A stretch of 64,000 nt of DNA from Pseudoduganella umbonata (GCF_014192225.1 NZ_JACHXS010000005.1:62001-126000); one strand, 5' to 3'. Positions 28,111 to 39,077 are shown, counted from the first letter of the stretch. Program-made: numbers and translations. Notes: generated from the letters alone by a model not told the origin.

Positions 28111-28653
28111 TCATCGCGGCGGCAGTGCTTCCAGTAACGCGGCGGTGTCGGCTGCGCCCATTTTCCGGGCGGCATCAAGGATCGATACGCCGGCGGCATC
28201 GACCGCGAACGGATCCGCTCCCCGCGCCAGCAGCAGCCGGGCAATTTCCACGCGATTGAACATGGCGGCAAACATCAGTGGCGTCTTGCCGTCGCGGCCA
28301 GGGCCGTCGGCCTGGGCACCATGCTCGAGCAGCAGCGTGGCGATTGCCAGGTCGCCCCTGAATGCGGCGCCCATCAGCGGGCTCTGGCCGGCGTCGTTCT
28401 GCAGTTCGGGATCGGCGCCGTGTTCGAGAAGCGCCCTGGTCGTGTCGGGATGGCCGTTGTAACTGGCCAGCATCAGCAAACTGTCGCCGCGTTCGTTGCG
28501 CAGGTTCGCCGGCATCCCCTGCCCCAGCAGCGTGGCCAGCGCTTCCGTCTCGCCGCCGCGGGCCATCTGGAATACCTTGCGCGCGAAAGCGAGGGTATCG
28601 TCGTCGAGTTCACTGGCGCCTGCGGTTGGGCGGCTGGATTCGTGACCGTGCAT
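28111..28653 (-). CDS. Ankyrin-repeat protein
   Basis: A 180-residue protein with four to five ankyrin repeats (DSLLMLASYNGHPDTTRALLEHGADPE, SPLMGAAFRGDLAIATLLLEHGAQ, TPLMFAAMFNRVEIARLLLARGADP). The N-terminal 40 residues are non-repeat and polar. No signal peptide, so probably cytoplasmic and involved in protein-protein contacts. It is convergent with the ZIP gene and lies downstream of the pckG terminator on the same strand, so it is a separate unit. The partner is unknown. Confidence 0.85.
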   Translation of the reverse strand: MHGHESSRPTAGASELDDDTLAFARKVFQMARGGETEALATLLGQGMPANLRNERGDSLLMLASYNGHPDTTRALLEHGADPELQNDAGQSPLMGAAFRGDLAIATLLLEHGAQADGPGRDGKTPLMFAAMFNRVEIARLLLARGADPFAVDAAGVSILDAARKMGAADTAALLEALPPR

Positions 28654-28704
28654 GCTTGCTCCGTGTAGTTGATTGCCTGCTGCATCTTACCGGGGGCAAC
28701 ATGA

Positions 28705-28735
28705 AAAAAAAAGCGCGCACCTTGCGGCGCGCGCC
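28705..28735 (-). terminator. Rho-independent terminator of pckG
   Basis: On the minus strand GGCGCGCGCC-GCAAGG-TGCGCGC is followed by a run of nine T, about 35 bases after the pckG stop codon. Confidence 0.8.
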
Positions 28736-28767
28736 ATTCATCTGTCAGCTTCGCTGGCGGTGTGCGA

Positions 28768-30633
28768 TTACACGCCCAGGCGCTGCTCCAGTTTGGCCTT
28801 GTTGGCCAGCAGCTCTTCCGGCAGGCGATAGGCCAGCTTGTCGAACAGCTCGGTGTGCAGCTTCAGCTCTTCGCGCCAGGCATCCTTGTCGATCGACGTG
28901 ATCGTCTCGAATTCTTCCGGCGAGAACGGAATGCCATCCCAGTGCAGGTCGCCATAGCGCGGCGTGGTGCCGAACAGCGTTTCGATGCCGCCGGCCGTGC
29001 CTTCGATGCGTTCCAGCATCCACTTCAGCACGCGCATGTTGTCGCCAAAGCCAGGCCAGACGAAGTGGCCGTGCTCGTCGGTGCGGAACCAGTTGACGCA
29101 GAAGATCTTCGGAAGCGCGGCCGGGTTGGCACCGGACACTTTCTTGCCGAGGTCCAGCCAGTGCTGGAAGTATTCGCTCATGTTGTAGCCGATGAACGGC
29201 AGCATCGCGAACGGATCGCGGCGCACCACGCCCATCTGGCCGGCGGCGGCGGCGGTGGTTTCCGAACCCATCGTGGCAGCCATGTACACGCCTTCGACCC
29301 AGTCGCGCGCCTCGGTGGCCAGCGGCACCGTGGTCGAGCGGCGGCCGCCGAAGATGAAGGCCGAGATCGGCACGCCGGCCGGATCGTCCCAGGCCGGGTC
29401 GATGACCGGGTTCTGCACGGCGGACACGGTGAAGCGCGCGTTCGGATGCGCCGCCTTGGTGCCCGATGCCGGCGTCCAGTCCTTGCCCTGCCAGTCGACC
29501 AGGTGCGCAGGCGCTTCCTTGGTCATGCCTTCCCACCACACGTCGCCGTCGTCCGTCAGCGCCACGTTGGTGAAGATGACGTTTTCCTTCAGCGAGGCCA
29601 TGCAGTTGAAGTTGGTCTTTTCGTTCGTGCCCGGGGCCACGCCGAAGTAGCCCGCTTCCGGGTTGATCGCATACAGGCGGCCATCGGCACCCGGCTTGAT
29701 CCAGGCGATGTCGTCGCCGATCGTGGTGATCTTCCAGCCCTTGAACGAAGCCGGCGGAATCAGCATGGCGAAGTTGGTCTTGCCGCAGGCGGACGGGAAC
29801 GCCGCCGCCACGTAGTGCTTCTTGCCTTCCGGCGATTCCACGCCGAGGATCAGCATGTGCTCGGCCAGCCAGCCCTTGCCGCCCTGCTGCGCTTCCTGGT
29901 AGCCCATGTTCGAGGCGATGCGCAGTGCAAAGCACTTCTTGCCCAGCAGCGCGTTGCCGCCGTAGCCGGAACCGTACGACCAGATTTCACGGGTTTCCGG
30001 GAAGTGCACGATGTACTTGGTCTTGTTGCATGGCCACGGCACATCCTGCTGGCCGGCGGCCAGCGGCGCGCCCACGGTATGCACGCATGGCACGAAGTCG
30101 CCGTTCTCGCCCAGCACGTCGTACACGGCCTTGCCCATGCGCGTCATGATGCGCATGTTGACGGCCACGTATGGCGAGTCGGACAGTTCCACGCCGATGT
30201 GCGCGATCGGCGAACCCAGCGGGCCCATCGAGAATGGCACGACGTACAGCGTACGGCCGACCATGGCGCCGTCGAACAGGCCGTTCAGCGTGCCGCGCAT
30301 TTCGGTCGGGTCGATCCAGTTGTTGGTGGGGCCGGCGTCTTCCTTCTTCGCCGAGCAGATGAAGGTGCGGTCTTCGACGCGTGCCACGTCGGTAGGATCC
30401 GAGCACGCCAGGTAGGAATTCGGCCGCTTGGCCTCGTTCAGCTTTTTCATCGTGCCCGCGGCCACCATCTCGGCGCACAGGCGGTCATACTCTTCCTGCG
30501 AGCCGTCGCACCAGTAGATGCGGTCCGGCTTCGTCAGTGCGGCCACTTCGGCCACCCAATTGATCAGCTTTTGATGTTTGATGTAAGCTGGTGCGTTCAT
30601 TGCAGCAACGCCCTCCATCAGGGGTTGGTTCAT
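28768..30633 (-). CDS. pckG: Phosphoenolpyruvate carboxykinase (GTP)
   Basis: Interconverts oxaloacetate and PEP with GTP/GDP, the entry step of gluconeogenesis. 621 residues, full family length. Visible are the GTP-PEPCK signature [13 protein letters not shown] (P-loop and reactive Cys), the metal region [10 protein letters not shown], the R/N-rich substrate loop [20 protein letters not shown] and [19 protein letters not shown]. The start is supported by GGAGG a few bases upstream. Single-gene unit ending in a strong terminator. Confidence 0.97.
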   Translation of the reverse strand: MNQPLMEGVAAMNAPAYIKHQKLINWVAEVAALTKPDRIYWCDGSQEEYDRLCAEMVAAGTMKKLNEAKRPNSYLACSDPTDVARVEDRTFICSAKKEDAGPTNNWIDPTEMRGTLNGLFDGAMVGRTLYVVPFSMGPLGSPIAHIGVELSDSPYVAVNMRIMTRMGKAVYDVLGENGDFVPCVHTVGAPLAAGQQDVPWPCNKTKYIVHFPETREIWSYGSGYGGNALLGKKCFALRIASNMGYQEAQQGGKGWLAEHMLILGVESPEGKKHYVAAAFPSACGKTNFAMLIPPASFKGWKITTIGDDIAWIKPGADGRLYAINPEAGYFGVAPGTNEKTNFNCMASLKENVIFTNVALTDDGDVWWEGMTKEAPAHLVDWQGKDWTPASGTKAAHPNARFTVSAVQNPVIDPAWDDPAGVPISAFIFGGRRSTTVPLATEARDWVEGVYMAATMGSETTAAAAGQMGVVRRDPFAMLPFIGYNMSEYFQHWLDLGKKVSGANPAALPKIFCVNWFRTDEHGHFVWPGFGDNMRVLKWMLERIEGTAGGIETLFGTTPRYGDLHWDGIPFSPEEFETITSIDKDAWREELKLHTELFDKLAYRLPEELLANKAKLEQRLGV

Positions 30634-31043
30634 GGTACTACCTCCAATGCCAATAAAGAATTCTGTGTCGTCCCGCGGTGTTGTCCCGGCGGCAGGATCG
30701 TCGTCAGCTTTTGGCTAGCTCGCTCGGGCCGCATTCGAAGGAAGAATGCGCGGCGGTGTACGGCGGTCTGTCGATGCGCCCGGTTGCAGATCATCGAAAC
30801 CATTAAAGATCAGCAAAATCGAGGGCGCGCTCCCGGCGCAGTTGTGAGCGCTATACAGGAGAAGGAACGAATAATTGCCGGAGCACAATGATGGCGCTCA
30901 ACGGCGTGATCGATTGTACACCTGCCCCTAATCCTTTCCGACAAAAATGTAGGAAAAATGGTTGACTAAAGTAGTAAGCTATTTGAGATATTCACAATCT
31001 CGTTAACTAGCTACTAATTGAAAAGGAATTTCATCTAACTCCC
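30634..31043. other. Intergenic region between divergent pckG and dehydrogenase
   Basis: About 410 bases with both promoters expected. It becomes AT-rich near 30940-31030. I see no riboswitch, repeat or operator that I can support. Confidence 0.3.
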
Positions 31044-32051
31044 ATGAAAATTGCCATACTCGACGATTACCAGGACGCCGTGCGCGAACTGGACTGCTTT
31101 TCGCTTCTCGACAGTCATGACGTAAAAGTATTCAATCACACGACGCGCGGCCTGGGGCAGCTGGTTGCGCGGCTCGCGCCGTTCGACGCGCTGGTGCTGA
31201 TCCGCGAGCGTACCCAGCTCAACCGTGCATTGCTGGCCAAGTTGCCAAACTTGAAATTGATATCGCAAACAGGCAAGGTGAGCGGGCATATCGACGTGGC
31301 CGCCGCCACCGAATTCGGCATCGCGATCGCCGAGGGCGCCGGCTCGCCGGTTGCACCGGCCGAGCTCACATGGGCGCTGATCATGGCGGCGCAACGCAAG
31401 ATCGTGCCGTATGCCGCGAACCTGAAGGAAGGCACGTGGCAGACCGTGTCGACCAGCCAGCCCTTCAATACGCTCGGCACGGCGCTGAAGGGCCGCACGC
31501 TGGCGATCTGGGGCTACGGCAAGATCGGCAAACTGCTGGCCGGTTACGGCAAGGCATTCGGCATGGACGTGCTGGTCTGGGGCAGTGCCGACAGCCGTGC
31601 CGCGGCGGCAGCCGATGGCTGGCGTGCCGCATCGTCCCGGCAGGCATTCTTCGAGGAGGCCGATGTGCTGAGCCTGCACTTGCGCCTGGCGGACGCCACC
31701 CGCGGCATCGTCACGGCGCAAGACCTGGCCTGGATGAAGCCGACCGCGCTGTTCGTCAACACCAGCCGTGCCGAACTGGTGGCGGCGGGTGCGCTGGAAG
31801 CGGCATTGCGTTCGGGCCGCCCGGGCGGCGCCGCGCTGGACGTGTTCGAGAGCGAACCGCTGCCCGCCGACTCGATCCTGCTGCGCATGCCGCACGTGCT
31901 GGCGACTCCGCACCTGGGCTATGTGGAGAAGGACAGCTACGAGCTGTACTTCAGCCATGCCTTCCGCAACCTGGTCGATTTCTTCAATGGCGGGTGCGGG
32001 GCGATCCTGAATCCGGATTACCGCAACCACCTGCGTAACGATAGAGGGTGA
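31044..32051 (+). CDS. D-2-hydroxyacid dehydrogenase family protein
   Basis: A 335-residue NAD(P)-dependent dehydrogenase. The Rossmann motif is GYGKIGKLLAGYGKAFG (about residues 157-173). The catalytic trio is visible as Arg in NTSRAELV, Glu in DVFESEPLP and His in ATPHLGYVEK. The N-terminal substrate domain contains ISQTGKVSGHIDVAA, similar to SerA/PdxB/phosphoglycerate dehydrogenase relatives. Substrate unknown; the single-gene context does not help. Confidence 0.88.
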   Translation: MKIAILDDYQDAVRELDCFSLLDSHDVKVFNHTTRGLGQLVARLAPFDALVLIRERTQLNRALLAKLPNLKLISQTGKVSGHIDVAAATEFGIAIAEGAGSPVAPAELTWALIMAAQRKIVPYAANLKEGTWQTVSTSQPFNTLGTALKGRTLAIWGYGKIGKLLAGYGKAFGMDVLVWGSADSRAAAAADGWRAASSRQAFFEEADVLSLHLRLADATRGIVTAQDLAWMKPTALFVNTSRAELVAAGALEAALRSGRPGGAALDVFESEPLPADSILLRMPHVLATPHLGYVEKDSYELYFSHAFRNLVDFFNGGCGAILNPDYRNHLRNDRG

Positions 32052-32111
32052 GCCTGTAAAGGCCGAGCTCGTACAGGCTGAGCTCCCGGAACCGGAATCC
32101 GGCAGGCCCGG

Positions 32112-32897
32112 TCAGGTCTCGGGAATCCCGGTGAGATTGATGCGCGGCGCCGGCGGCGCATGCACCTTCGACCACAGCCCGGCCCAGCCGGGAGGCCAGC
32201 CGATGTCGGGACCGCTGTACGGCGCCAGCCCGGCGCGCACGGGCACCACCGGCACCGGCGGCATGTCCGTCAGCGGCGTGCCCTGCGGGCGCTGCATGTC
32301 CAGGCTGTACATGTAACCCGGCAGCAGCGCATCGCAAACATTGGCGAACCACGCGGTGTGGTCTTCGTCCCGGCCCAGCGCCTGCGCCAGTCCCTGGGGA
32401 TCGAACTTCGCCAGCGCATGGATCAGCTCCTCCGTGCTGGCACCTGGCGTATCGCCCCAGCCCATCACGGGATTGACGTTGTAGTCGGCACCCGAGCCAT
32501 ACCAGCCTTCGCGCCACGAACGCTGCATCCAGTCGCGCTGCCCGGTGAACATGTGCCAGCGCCAGTGCAGGCCGGAAGGCTTCGGCCACGAATACAGGTA
32601 CAGCCTCTGGTAGCCGGCCCGGTGCAGCGCGCGCACCAGCGCCATCAGCCGCGCGTGCGGCATGCGGTCCGGCGGGGCGCGGCGGAACAGGATCGCTTCG
32701 CCGTCGGCAAACTGCACTTCGTCGGTGGACAGGTTCAGGTCGAGCGTCCGCGACTCGCTGCCGAAGCGGGCCGCGATCCAGCCCGTCAGCAGGTTGACGG
32801 CCGTGATCACGCCATAGCCGCGATGGCGATGGAAGATGACGGTTCCCGGGGCGAGCGCTTTCACGGTCATGGCGGAGGCAAGAAATCCATTGGACAT
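32112..32897 (-). CDS. Hypothetical protein, Trp/Pro-rich
   Basis: A 261-residue protein, possibly starting at the second ATG (32870, MTVKALAPGTVIFHRHRGYGVI). It contains YLYSWPKPSGLHWRWHMFTGQ and GLAPYSGPDIGWPPGWAGLW. No signal peptide, membrane segment or recognised domain. GC and codon use match the core chromosome, which supports a real gene. The opposite strand is open too, but its composition is that of a shadow. Confidence 0.55.
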   Translation of the reverse strand: MSNGFLASAMTVKALAPGTVIFHRHRGYGVITAVNLLTGWIAARFGSESRTLDLNLSTDEVQFADGEAILFRRAPPDRMPHARLMALVRALHRAGYQRLYLYSWPKPSGLHWRWHMFTGQRDWMQRSWREGWYGSGADYNVNPVMGWGDTPGASTEELIHALAKFDPQGLAQALGRDEDHTAWFANVCDALLPGYMYSLDMQRPQGTPLTDMPPVPVVPVRAGLAPYSGPDIGWPPGWAGLWSKVHAPPAPRINLTGIPET

Positions 32898-32904
32898 GTG
32901 GCAA

Positions 32905-32990
32905 TCGAGGTGCCAACCAAGGTGGCAACCGAGCTGGCATCTGAAGCAGCAACCAAGGTCGCAACTGAAGCAGCAACCGAAGGGCGATCG
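32905..32990. repeat. Imperfect short tandem repeat upstream of the hypothetical gene
   Basis: Units of about 12-27 bases based on CAACCAAGGTGGCAAC and CTGAAGCAGCAACC recur between 32905 and 32985. No coding role is evident. It lies just upstream of the leftward gene and could affect its expression by slippage. Confidence 0.5.
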
Positions 32991-33132
32991 TTGCCAAGCG
33001 ATCCACCAGTGTACTCAACGACGTGCGATCTTGCCAGCCGAGCACAAATAAACTTTTTGTCGATGCCGCATTGACTTTCCTGCGCACCCGCACGCTATCA
33101 TTCGATTTTTCTGCAACCTTTTACGAAACACC

Positions 33133-33618
33133 ATGACCTTGCGCATCATCGCCACGGGCGGCACCTTCGACAAGCATTACAACGAACTGAACGGCACGCT
33201 GGGCTTTGCCGACAGCCATTTGCCCACCGCCCTCGCGCGCGCCCGCATCACCGCGCCTGTCGAGCTGGAACTGCTGCCCCTGCTCGATTCGCTGGACATG
33301 ACCGATGCCGACCGGGAACGTGTACTGGCCTCGTGCCAGGCCGCGCCGGAGCGCGCCATCGTCATCGTGCACGGCACCGACACGATGAAGGAAACGGCCG
33401 CCGTACTGGGCCCTGCCACGCTGGACAAGACCATCGTCTTCACGGGTGCAATGATTCCCTACGAGATCGACGGCTCCGACGCCTTCTTCAACCTGGGCTT
33501 CGCCTGCGGTGTCGCGCAGGCGCTGCCGCCGGGCGTGTACGTGGCCATGAACGGCCGCATTTTTGCGTGGGACAACGTGCAGAAAAACCGCGCGGCGGGA
33601 GTCTTCCAGCCGATGTAG
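33133..33618 (+). CDS. Single-domain asparaginase-like protein
   Basis: 161 residues covering only the N-terminal domain of type I/II L-asparaginases: IATGGTFDKHY (first catalytic Thr region) and VHGTDTMKETA (second Thr/Asp region), with IVFTGAMIPY. The ~330-residue enzymes have a second domain that completes the active site; it is absent here and no continuation follows. Proteins of this short form are annotated in related bacteria as 'asparaginase domain-containing'. Activity is uncertain. Confidence 0.8.
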   Translation: MTLRIIATGGTFDKHYNELNGTLGFADSHLPTALARARITAPVELELLPLLDSLDMTDADRERVLASCQAAPERAIVIVHGTDTMKETAAVLGPATLDKTIVFTGAMIPYEIDGSDAFFNLGFACGVAQALPPGVYVAMNGRIFAWDNVQKNRAAGVFQPM

Positions 33619-33730
33619 CAACGGAAGCGTCTTCGCGCACGCGAAGCATGCGGTGACACCGCAACCAGCGATGCGGGCGATGACGTTCGGGGTGGGATCG
33701 GGAACCTGGCGGCTCCCTGGTGTCGAGATA

Positions 33731-33759
33731 ACCACCGCCCGGATGATTCAGGCGGTGGT
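33731..33759. terminator. Inverted repeat between converging genes, possible terminator
   Basis: Perfect 9-base arms ACCACCGCC and GGCGGTGGT with an 11-base loop, between the asparaginase-like gene and the end of rdgC. No strong T-run follows on either strand. Confidence 0.45.
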
Positions 33760-33776
33760 CTTGTCGAACCGACGCT

Positions 33777-34673
33777 TCAGGCGGTGGCTTCGCCGCCCAG
33801 TGCTTCGACGACGTCCTTCAGCAGCTGCGACAGTTCGCCCGTCATCAGCATGAAGTCGCCGTCGAAACGCTCGTCGTCGTTGCGGGTCACGGCGTCGTTT
33901 TCCTTCAGCACGTCGAGCGGCTTGATGCTCTTGATCGCCAGCGATTCGGTCAGCACGAACGAGATCTTGCTCTCCCACGTCATGGCCAGGCGGGTGCACT
34001 GCTTGCCGGCCTCGATGTGGCGGCGCACTTCCTCTGGCTCCAGCGTGTGGCGCACGTAGCGCACGGCGGCCTTGCTCTCGCCGGTCGCGCGCAGCTCGGT
34101 ATCCATGTCGACGGTGAAGCCGGCCGGCGCTTCGTCTTCCTGCAGCCACGCCGTCATCACGCCCACCGGCGAGCGCTGCACGCGCAGGCTTTCCAGCGGC
34201 AGGCGGTCGACCGCCTTCAGCAGCAGCTTGATTACGTCGTCCGCCTTTGCCGGGCTCGCCGCATCGACGACCAGCCAGCCGTTGACGGGGTCGATCCACG
34301 TCCACACATTGCTGCGGATCGTGAAGGCGCGCGGCAGCAGTTCGTCATGCACGCGCTCCTTCAGTTCCTTCATCGCCTTCTTGCCGGGAGCGAAACCTTG
34401 CTGTTCTTCCATCTCGGCGGCACGGGCCTTCGCCACCTGGTTGACGACCGTCGACGGCAGCAGTTTCTTCTCGGTTCCCAGTAACAGCAGCATCTGCTGG
34501 TTCACCACGTGCACCAGCGAACCATTGCCGCGCGGCGAATCCCAGCCCTGGCGCAGCATCTCGTTGCTGCTGGCCGGCGTGAACGAATGCGGCCGCAATG
34601 CTTCGTCGAGTTTTTCGGGAGCGAATGCCCACGGAGCGGGCAGTCGGTAGATCTGTAGATTCTTGAACCACAT
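33777..34673 (-). CDS. rdgC: Recombination-associated protein RdgC
   Basis: DNA-binding ring-forming protein that limits RecA activity. 298 residues from the ATG at 34673 ([15 protein letters not shown]), the standard RdgC start; the frame is open 10 codons upstream. Family features include [27 protein letters not shown], the [23 protein letters not shown] region and the C-terminal [16 protein letters not shown]. Full length. Confidence 0.95.
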   Translation of the reverse strand: MWFKNLQIYRLPAPWAFAPEKLDEALRPHSFTPASSNEMLRQGWDSPRGNGSLVHVVNQQMLLLLGTEKKLLPSTVVNQVAKARAAEMEEQQGFAPGKKAMKELKERVHDELLPRAFTIRSNVWTWIDPVNGWLVVDAASPAKADDVIKLLLKAVDRLPLESLRVQRSPVGVMTAWLQEDEAPAGFTVDMDTELRATGESKAAVRYVRHTLEPEEVRRHIEAGKQCTRLAMTWESKISFVLTESLAIKSIKPLDVLKENDAVTRNDDERFDGDFMLMTGELSQLLKDVVEALGGEATA

Positions 34674-34816
34674 GCTCAAATGACCTTGTTTTACGCGTTG
34701 CAAAGCTCAGCATTTTACACCCGGCCCGGCGGGGGCACTACCGCGATTTTCGCCATTCCACGCGCCTCCCGGCCATGGCAACCATGCAACTTCGCATCGC
34801 ACCGGTCCGGTGGCGC

Positions 34817-35968
34817 TCAGACCGGAAACAGCTCCCCCTGCTCGCCCGCCCGGTACCGTTCGGCCTCGTCCAGCGGTACCAGCGCGCTGACCCGCACGCC
34901 CAGCAATCGCAGGCGCTGTTCCAGCGGCACGCGCCGCAGGCATTCGCCGGCGGCGCGCCGGATCGTGGCGGCGTCGGCGGTGGGTGACGGCAAGGTCACG
35001 TCGCGCGTCACGGTGCGGAAATCGGCATAGCGCAGCTTGATGCCCACCGTGCGGCCGGCGAAACGCTTGCGGTGCAGGTCGTCCGACAGCTTCGTGCACA
35101 GCCGCGTGAAAATCTCGGACAGGGCCTCGCGGTCGTGCTTCGCATGCAGGTCGCGCTCGAACGTGGTTTCGCGGCTCACCCCTTTCGGGTCCGAGCGCGT
35201 TACCACCTCCCGCTCGTCGTGCCCGTGCGCCACGCGGTGCAGCCATTCGGCGGAATTGAGGCCGAAATGTTCCTGCAGCAGTTTCGGGTCGGCCCCCGCC
35301 AGCTGGCCCACCGTTTCGATGCCAAGCGAAGTCAGCTTGGCAAACGCCTTCGGCCCGATGCCGTTGATCTTTTTCGCCGACAGCGGCCAGATCCGCTTCG
35401 GCACATCCTCCAGCGTAATGATCGTCAGGCCATCGGGCTTGTCCAGGTCCGAGCTGATCTTCGCCAGCAGCTTGTTCGGCGCGATGCCGATCGAACACGT
35501 CAGCCCCGTCGCGTCCTTCACGGCCGCCTTCAGCCGCATGCCGAGGGCACGCGTTTCTTCCGGATGGCCGGTCAGGTCGAGGTAGATCTCGTCGATGCCG
35601 CGGTCTTCGATGTCCGGCACGATCCCGGCCACGGCCTCCTTGAACAGCCGCGAATAGCGCTTGTACGACTCGAAGTCGGTCGGCAGCAGGATCGCCTCGG
35701 GCGCCAGCGCCGCCGCCTTCATCGTGCCCATCGCCGAAAACACGCCCAGCGCGCGCGCTTCATAGGTGGAGGTGGTGACGACGCCACGGCCGGCGTAGTC
35801 GCGCAGCTTCGAAAAGCGGCGCGTGCCGTCCGGCTGCAGCACCGGCTGGTGCCGCGAGCCGCCGCCCACCACGACCGGCAGGCCGCGCAATTCCGGATAG
35901 CGCAGCAGTTCGACCGACGCGAAAAACGCGTCCATGTCGAGGTGGGCAATGCGGCGCGGCGGAACCAT
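34817..35968 (-). CDS. dinB: DNA polymerase IV
   Basis: Error-prone Y-family translesion polymerase, 383 residues. Motif I is HLDMDAFFASVELLRYPELRG and the catalytic acidic pair is in RGIDEIYLDLTG; the thumb HhH is KINGIGPKAFAKLTSLGIETVGQL and the little finger contains RLRLLGVRVSALVPLDE. I chose the ATG at 35968 just before the conserved N-terminus rather than the upstream 36091, which lies beyond the LexA box. The C-terminus ends GELFPV, where a clamp-binding peptide is expected. Confidence 0.94.
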   Translation of the reverse strand: MVPPRRIAHLDMDAFFASVELLRYPELRGLPVVVGGGSRHQPVLQPDGTRRFSKLRDYAGRGVVTTSTYEARALGVFSAMGTMKAAALAPEAILLPTDFESYKRYSRLFKEAVAGIVPDIEDRGIDEIYLDLTGHPEETRALGMRLKAAVKDATGLTCSIGIAPNKLLAKISSDLDKPDGLTIITLEDVPKRIWPLSAKKINGIGPKAFAKLTSLGIETVGQLAGADPKLLQEHFGLNSAEWLHRVAHGHDEREVVTRSDPKGVSRETTFERDLHAKHDREALSEIFTRLCTKLSDDLHRKRFAGRTVGIKLRYADFRTVTRDVTLPSPTADAATIRRAAGECLRRVPLEQRLRLLGVRVSALVPLDEAERYRAGEQGELFPV

Positions 35969-36016
35969 GGCTGATCGAAGGCTGGGGCGGCTGTGACGGA
36001 TACTGGGATTGACCGA

Positions 36017-36036
36017 TACTGGGATTATATACAGTG
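36017..36036. promoter_or_regulatory. LexA (SOS) box upstream of dinB
   Basis: TACTG-GGATTATATA-CAGTG, near-perfect LexA consensus, 48 bases before the dinB start. The half-unit GATACTGGGATT is repeated just next to it (35999-36010). Confidence 0.78.
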
Positions 36037-36202
36037 CGCGGCAGGGTCCGCCAGCGCCCCGCCCAATTGTCTTATTTAGTTTATTTTTCAATCACTTAGC
36101 GTGCAATTTCATCCATCGTATTTACGCAACAGTGGCAGCGGATGGGTATCGTGCGAGGGCCGAAGGCGCGTACCATCTGGTCTTTCGACCAGTCACGCGA
36201 AC

Positions 36203-37309
36203 ATGCCGCCCAACTTCCGTCTTCATTGCCGCACATTGCTGCCTGCCTGCGCCCTGCTTGCCTGCGCCCTGCCCGCCGCGGCGCAAACTTCCATCACGAT
36301 CATGGGTGGCGTCGATGCCTTCGTGGGGTCGATGAAAAACAGCGGCGATGCGGCGCGCACCACCGTGCTGGGCAGCGGCGGCATGACCACCTCGTGGTTC
36401 GGCTTCCGCGGCAAGGAAGACCTGGGAGACGGGCTGTACGCGGAGTTCTACCTGACGGGTTTTTTCCAGACCGATACGGGCGTGTCCGGCCGTTTCGCCG
36501 GCGACAACCTGTTTTCGCGCGACGCCAACGTGGCGCTCGTCGGCCGCCTCGGCCGGCTGCAGGTGGGGCGCGCCTCGGCGCCCAGCTTCCTGCCGAACAT
36601 CCTGTTCAACCCGTTCGGCGATTCGTTCACGTTCTCGCCGCTCGTGCTGCATTCCTATGTGCCCACCGGCCCGTTCGGCGCGCGCACCTGGGCTTCGACG
36701 AACGCCGGCGACAGCGGCTGGAGCAACCAGGTGGTGTACACCACGCCATCGTTCGGCGGCCTGCGTGCCGGGCTGCACTACCAGGCCGGCGAGCAGGGCG
36801 GCGACTCGGACCGCAACAACCTGGCCGTCAGCACGATGTACAACAAGGGTCCGCTGGCGCTGACGGCGTTCGCGCACCGCGTGCGCGTGAGCAACCCGAA
36901 CTCGGGCTTGCCCATCATCGATGCCACGCGCAGCCCGGTCGACTATGCGCGGCTGGACGAACAGCGCGCCCTGTTCGTCGGCGCCACCTACGATTTCACG
37001 CGCATCAAGCTGTACGGCACCTGGCAGCGCACCGTCAACGACGCGGCAGGCGCAGAAGGGTTGCGCGACCGTACCGTCAGCCTGGGCTTTGCCATGCCGG
37101 CCGGCCCCGGTTCCGTGCTGTTCGACGTGGCCGACACGCGCCGCGGCGGCACCCTGTTCGGCAGCGAACGGTCGCGCCGCACGGCATCGCTCGGCTACGA
37201 CTACCGGCTGTCGAAGCGTACCGATTTCTACACGATCGCGATGCGCGACCGTATTACCACGCTGCCTTCCGCCATGAGCTATGGCGCGGGCGTGCGCCAT
37301 TCATTCTGA
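36203..37309 (+). CDS. Gram-negative porin
   Basis: A 368-residue outer-membrane general porin of the Burkholderiales type (trimeric 16-strand barrel). The ATG at 36203 gives a Sec signal peptide ([16 protein letters not shown]) before [15 protein letters not shown], the standard first strand. [20 protein letters not shown] and [12 protein letters not shown] match the L3-region pattern, and the C-terminus ends in GAGVRHSF with the terminal Phe needed for barrel insertion. Upstream frame codons (from 36101) are unlikely to be translated. Confidence 0.92.
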   Translation: MPPNFRLHCRTLLPACALLACALPAAAQTSITIMGGVDAFVGSMKNSGDAARTTVLGSGGMTTSWFGFRGKEDLGDGLYAEFYLTGFFQTDTGVSGRFAGDNLFSRDANVALVGRLGRLQVGRASAPSFLPNILFNPFGDSFTFSPLVLHSYVPTGPFGARTWASTNAGDSGWSNQVVYTTPSFGGLRAGLHYQAGEQGGDSDRNNLAVSTMYNKGPLALTAFAHRVRVSNPNSGLPIIDATRSPVDYARLDEQRALFVGATYDFTRIKLYGTWQRTVNDAAGAEGLRDRTVSLGFAMPAGPGSVLFDVADTRRGGTLFGSERSRRTASLGYDYRLSKRTDFYTIAMRDRITTLPSAMSYGAGVRHSF

Positions 37310-37325
37310 TCCTGGGGAACTGATC

Positions 37326-39077
37326 GTGACTCTTTCCAATATGCGTATCGGTGCCCGCCTGGCCCTCGGCTTCGCGGTGGCCATCGTCATCATGCTCATC
37401 ATGTCCCTGGTCGGCATCAGCCGCATCCAGGAAGTGGCGGCGCGAACCGACCAGCTCGTCAACGACCGCTATGTCAAGGTCTCGCTGCTCAACAACATGC
37501 GCAGCCAGGTCAACCGCGGTGCGCAGGCGGTGCGCAACGCGATGCTGACGCCGGACACCGCGCAGGCCGAGGACTTCCTGCGCCAGATGGCATCTGCCGA
37601 CGAAGCCGGCGGCGTGTCCGCCGCGGAGATGGCGAAGTCGGACCTGACACCCGACGTGCGCGCCATCTTCGACCAGCAGAACACCGCGTATTACGCCTAC
37701 AAGGAACGGCTCGACAAGGCGATCGCCCAGTTCCGCGGCGGCGACCGCGACGGTGCCGTGCAAGCCCTGTTCGCCAGCGTGATCCCGGCGCAGACGGTGT
37801 ACTTCCGCCACCTCGACGAGTTGTTGAAAGTGCAGCGCGACCTGATGACGCACGATGCGCAGGCGGCGACCGCGGCGGCGAAATCGGCGACCACGCTGAT
37901 GATCGTGCTGCTGGTACTGGCCACCATCGTGTCGGTGGTGATCGGCTGGCTGATCACGCGCTCCGTGACCGGCCCGGTCGACGAAGCGGTGCGGGTGGCG
38001 GAAACCGTGGCCTCCGGCGACCTGACCGCGCACATCGTCACGACACGCAAGGACGAGATGGGCCGCCTGCTGGGCGCACTGGGCGACATGACCGCGGCGC
38101 TGACCGGTACCGTGCGCACGGTGCGCGACAGTACCGACACGATCAATACCGCGGCAGCCGAGATCGCCAGTGGCAACATGGACCTGTCCAACCGCACCGA
38201 GCAGCAGGCCGCCAGCCTGGAGGAAACCGCATCGTCGATGGAGGAACTGACCTCCACCGTGCAGGCCAACGCGGAAAATGCGCGCCAGGCCAACCAGCTG
38301 GTGGTATCGGCAGCCAGCCATGCGAACGAAGGCGGCCAGGTCGTCAGCCAGGTCGTCGAGACGATGGGCTCGATCAAGGAAAGCTCGTCGAAGATCGTCG
38401 ACATCATCGGCGTGATCGACGGCATCGCTTTCCAGACCAACATCCTGGCGCTGAATGCCGCGGTGGAGGCGGCCCGCGCGGGCGAACAGGGCCGCGGCTT
38501 CGCGGTCGTCGCGTCGGAAGTGCGCAACCTGGCGCAGCGCTCGGCCAGCGCGGCGCGCGAGATCAAGGAACTGATCAACGACTCGGTCGAGAAGGTCGAC
38601 GCCGGCAGCCGGCTGGTGGACCAGGCCGGCACGACGATGGACCGCATCGTGACGTCGGTCCAGCAGGTGGCCTCCATCATGAACGAGATCGCCTCCGCCA
38701 GCCAGGAGCAGAGCTCCGGCATCGCGCAGGTGAATACGACGATCACCACGATGGACACGGCCACGCAGCAGAATGCCGCGCTGGTCGAGGAAGCCGCTGC
38801 CGCCGCGGCCAGCATGCGCGAGCAGGCACAGCGCCTGGTGGCCGCCATCGCCGTGTTCCGCATCGACGACCGCGCCATGGCGCCGGCATTCCCCGCTCCC
38901 GTCCATGTAACGTCGCATGCGCCGGCGATTCCGCCCGCCTCCGCGGTGGCGCATCCGCCGCATCCGAAACTGGCAGGCAAGCCGCCGGTGCAGGCCCGCA
39001 CGGCCGCCGGCACGGGCAGTGCGAAAGCGCGTCCGGCCAAGAAAGCGCCGGAAGGCGACGACTGGGAAGAGTTCTAA
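37326..39077 (+). CDS. Methyl-accepting chemotaxis protein
   Basis: Transmembrane chemoreceptor, 583 residues from GTG at 37326 (GGGGA ribosome site; ATG at 37341 is an alternative). TM1 spans about 10-32, followed by a four-helix-bundle periplasmic domain, then TM2 (about 188-208, [20 protein letters not shown]), HAMP ([22 protein letters not shown]) and the signalling hairpin tip [32 protein letters not shown]. The tail ends DWEEF, a fit to the xWxxF pentapeptide that tethers CheR/CheB. The ligand is unknown. Confidence 0.94.
   Translation: MTLSNMRIGARLALGFAVAIVIMLIMSLVGISRIQEVAARTDQLVNDRYVKVSLLNNMRSQVNRGAQAVRNAMLTPDTAQAEDFLRQMASADEAGGVSAAEMAKSDLTPDVRAIFDQQNTAYYAYKERLDKAIAQFRGGDRDGAVQALFASVIPAQTVYFRHLDELLKVQRDLMTHDAQAATAAAKSATTLMIVLLVLATIVSVVIGWLITRSVTGPVDEAVRVAETVASGDLTAHIVTTRKDEMGRLLGALGDMTAALTGTVRTVRDSTDTINTAAAEIASGNMDLSNRTEQQAASLEETASSMEELTSTVQANAENARQANQLVVSAASHANEGGQVVSQVVETMGSIKESSSKIVDIIGVIDGIAFQTNILALNAAVEAARAGEQGRGFAVVASEVRNLAQRSASAAREIKELINDSVEKVDAGSRLVDQAGTTMDRIVTSVQQVASIMNEIASASQEQSSGIAQVNTTITTMDTATQQNAALVEEAAAAAASMREQAQRLVAAIAVFRIDDRAMAPAFPAPVHVTSHAPAIPPASAVAHPPHPKLAGKPPVQARTAAGTGSAKARPAKKAPEGDDWEEF

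Noticed and set aside
28762..30891. 709-codon open frame on the strand opposite pckG
   Set aside because: High-GC antisense shadow; His/Arg/Val-rich with no domain, fully overlapping a secure gene.
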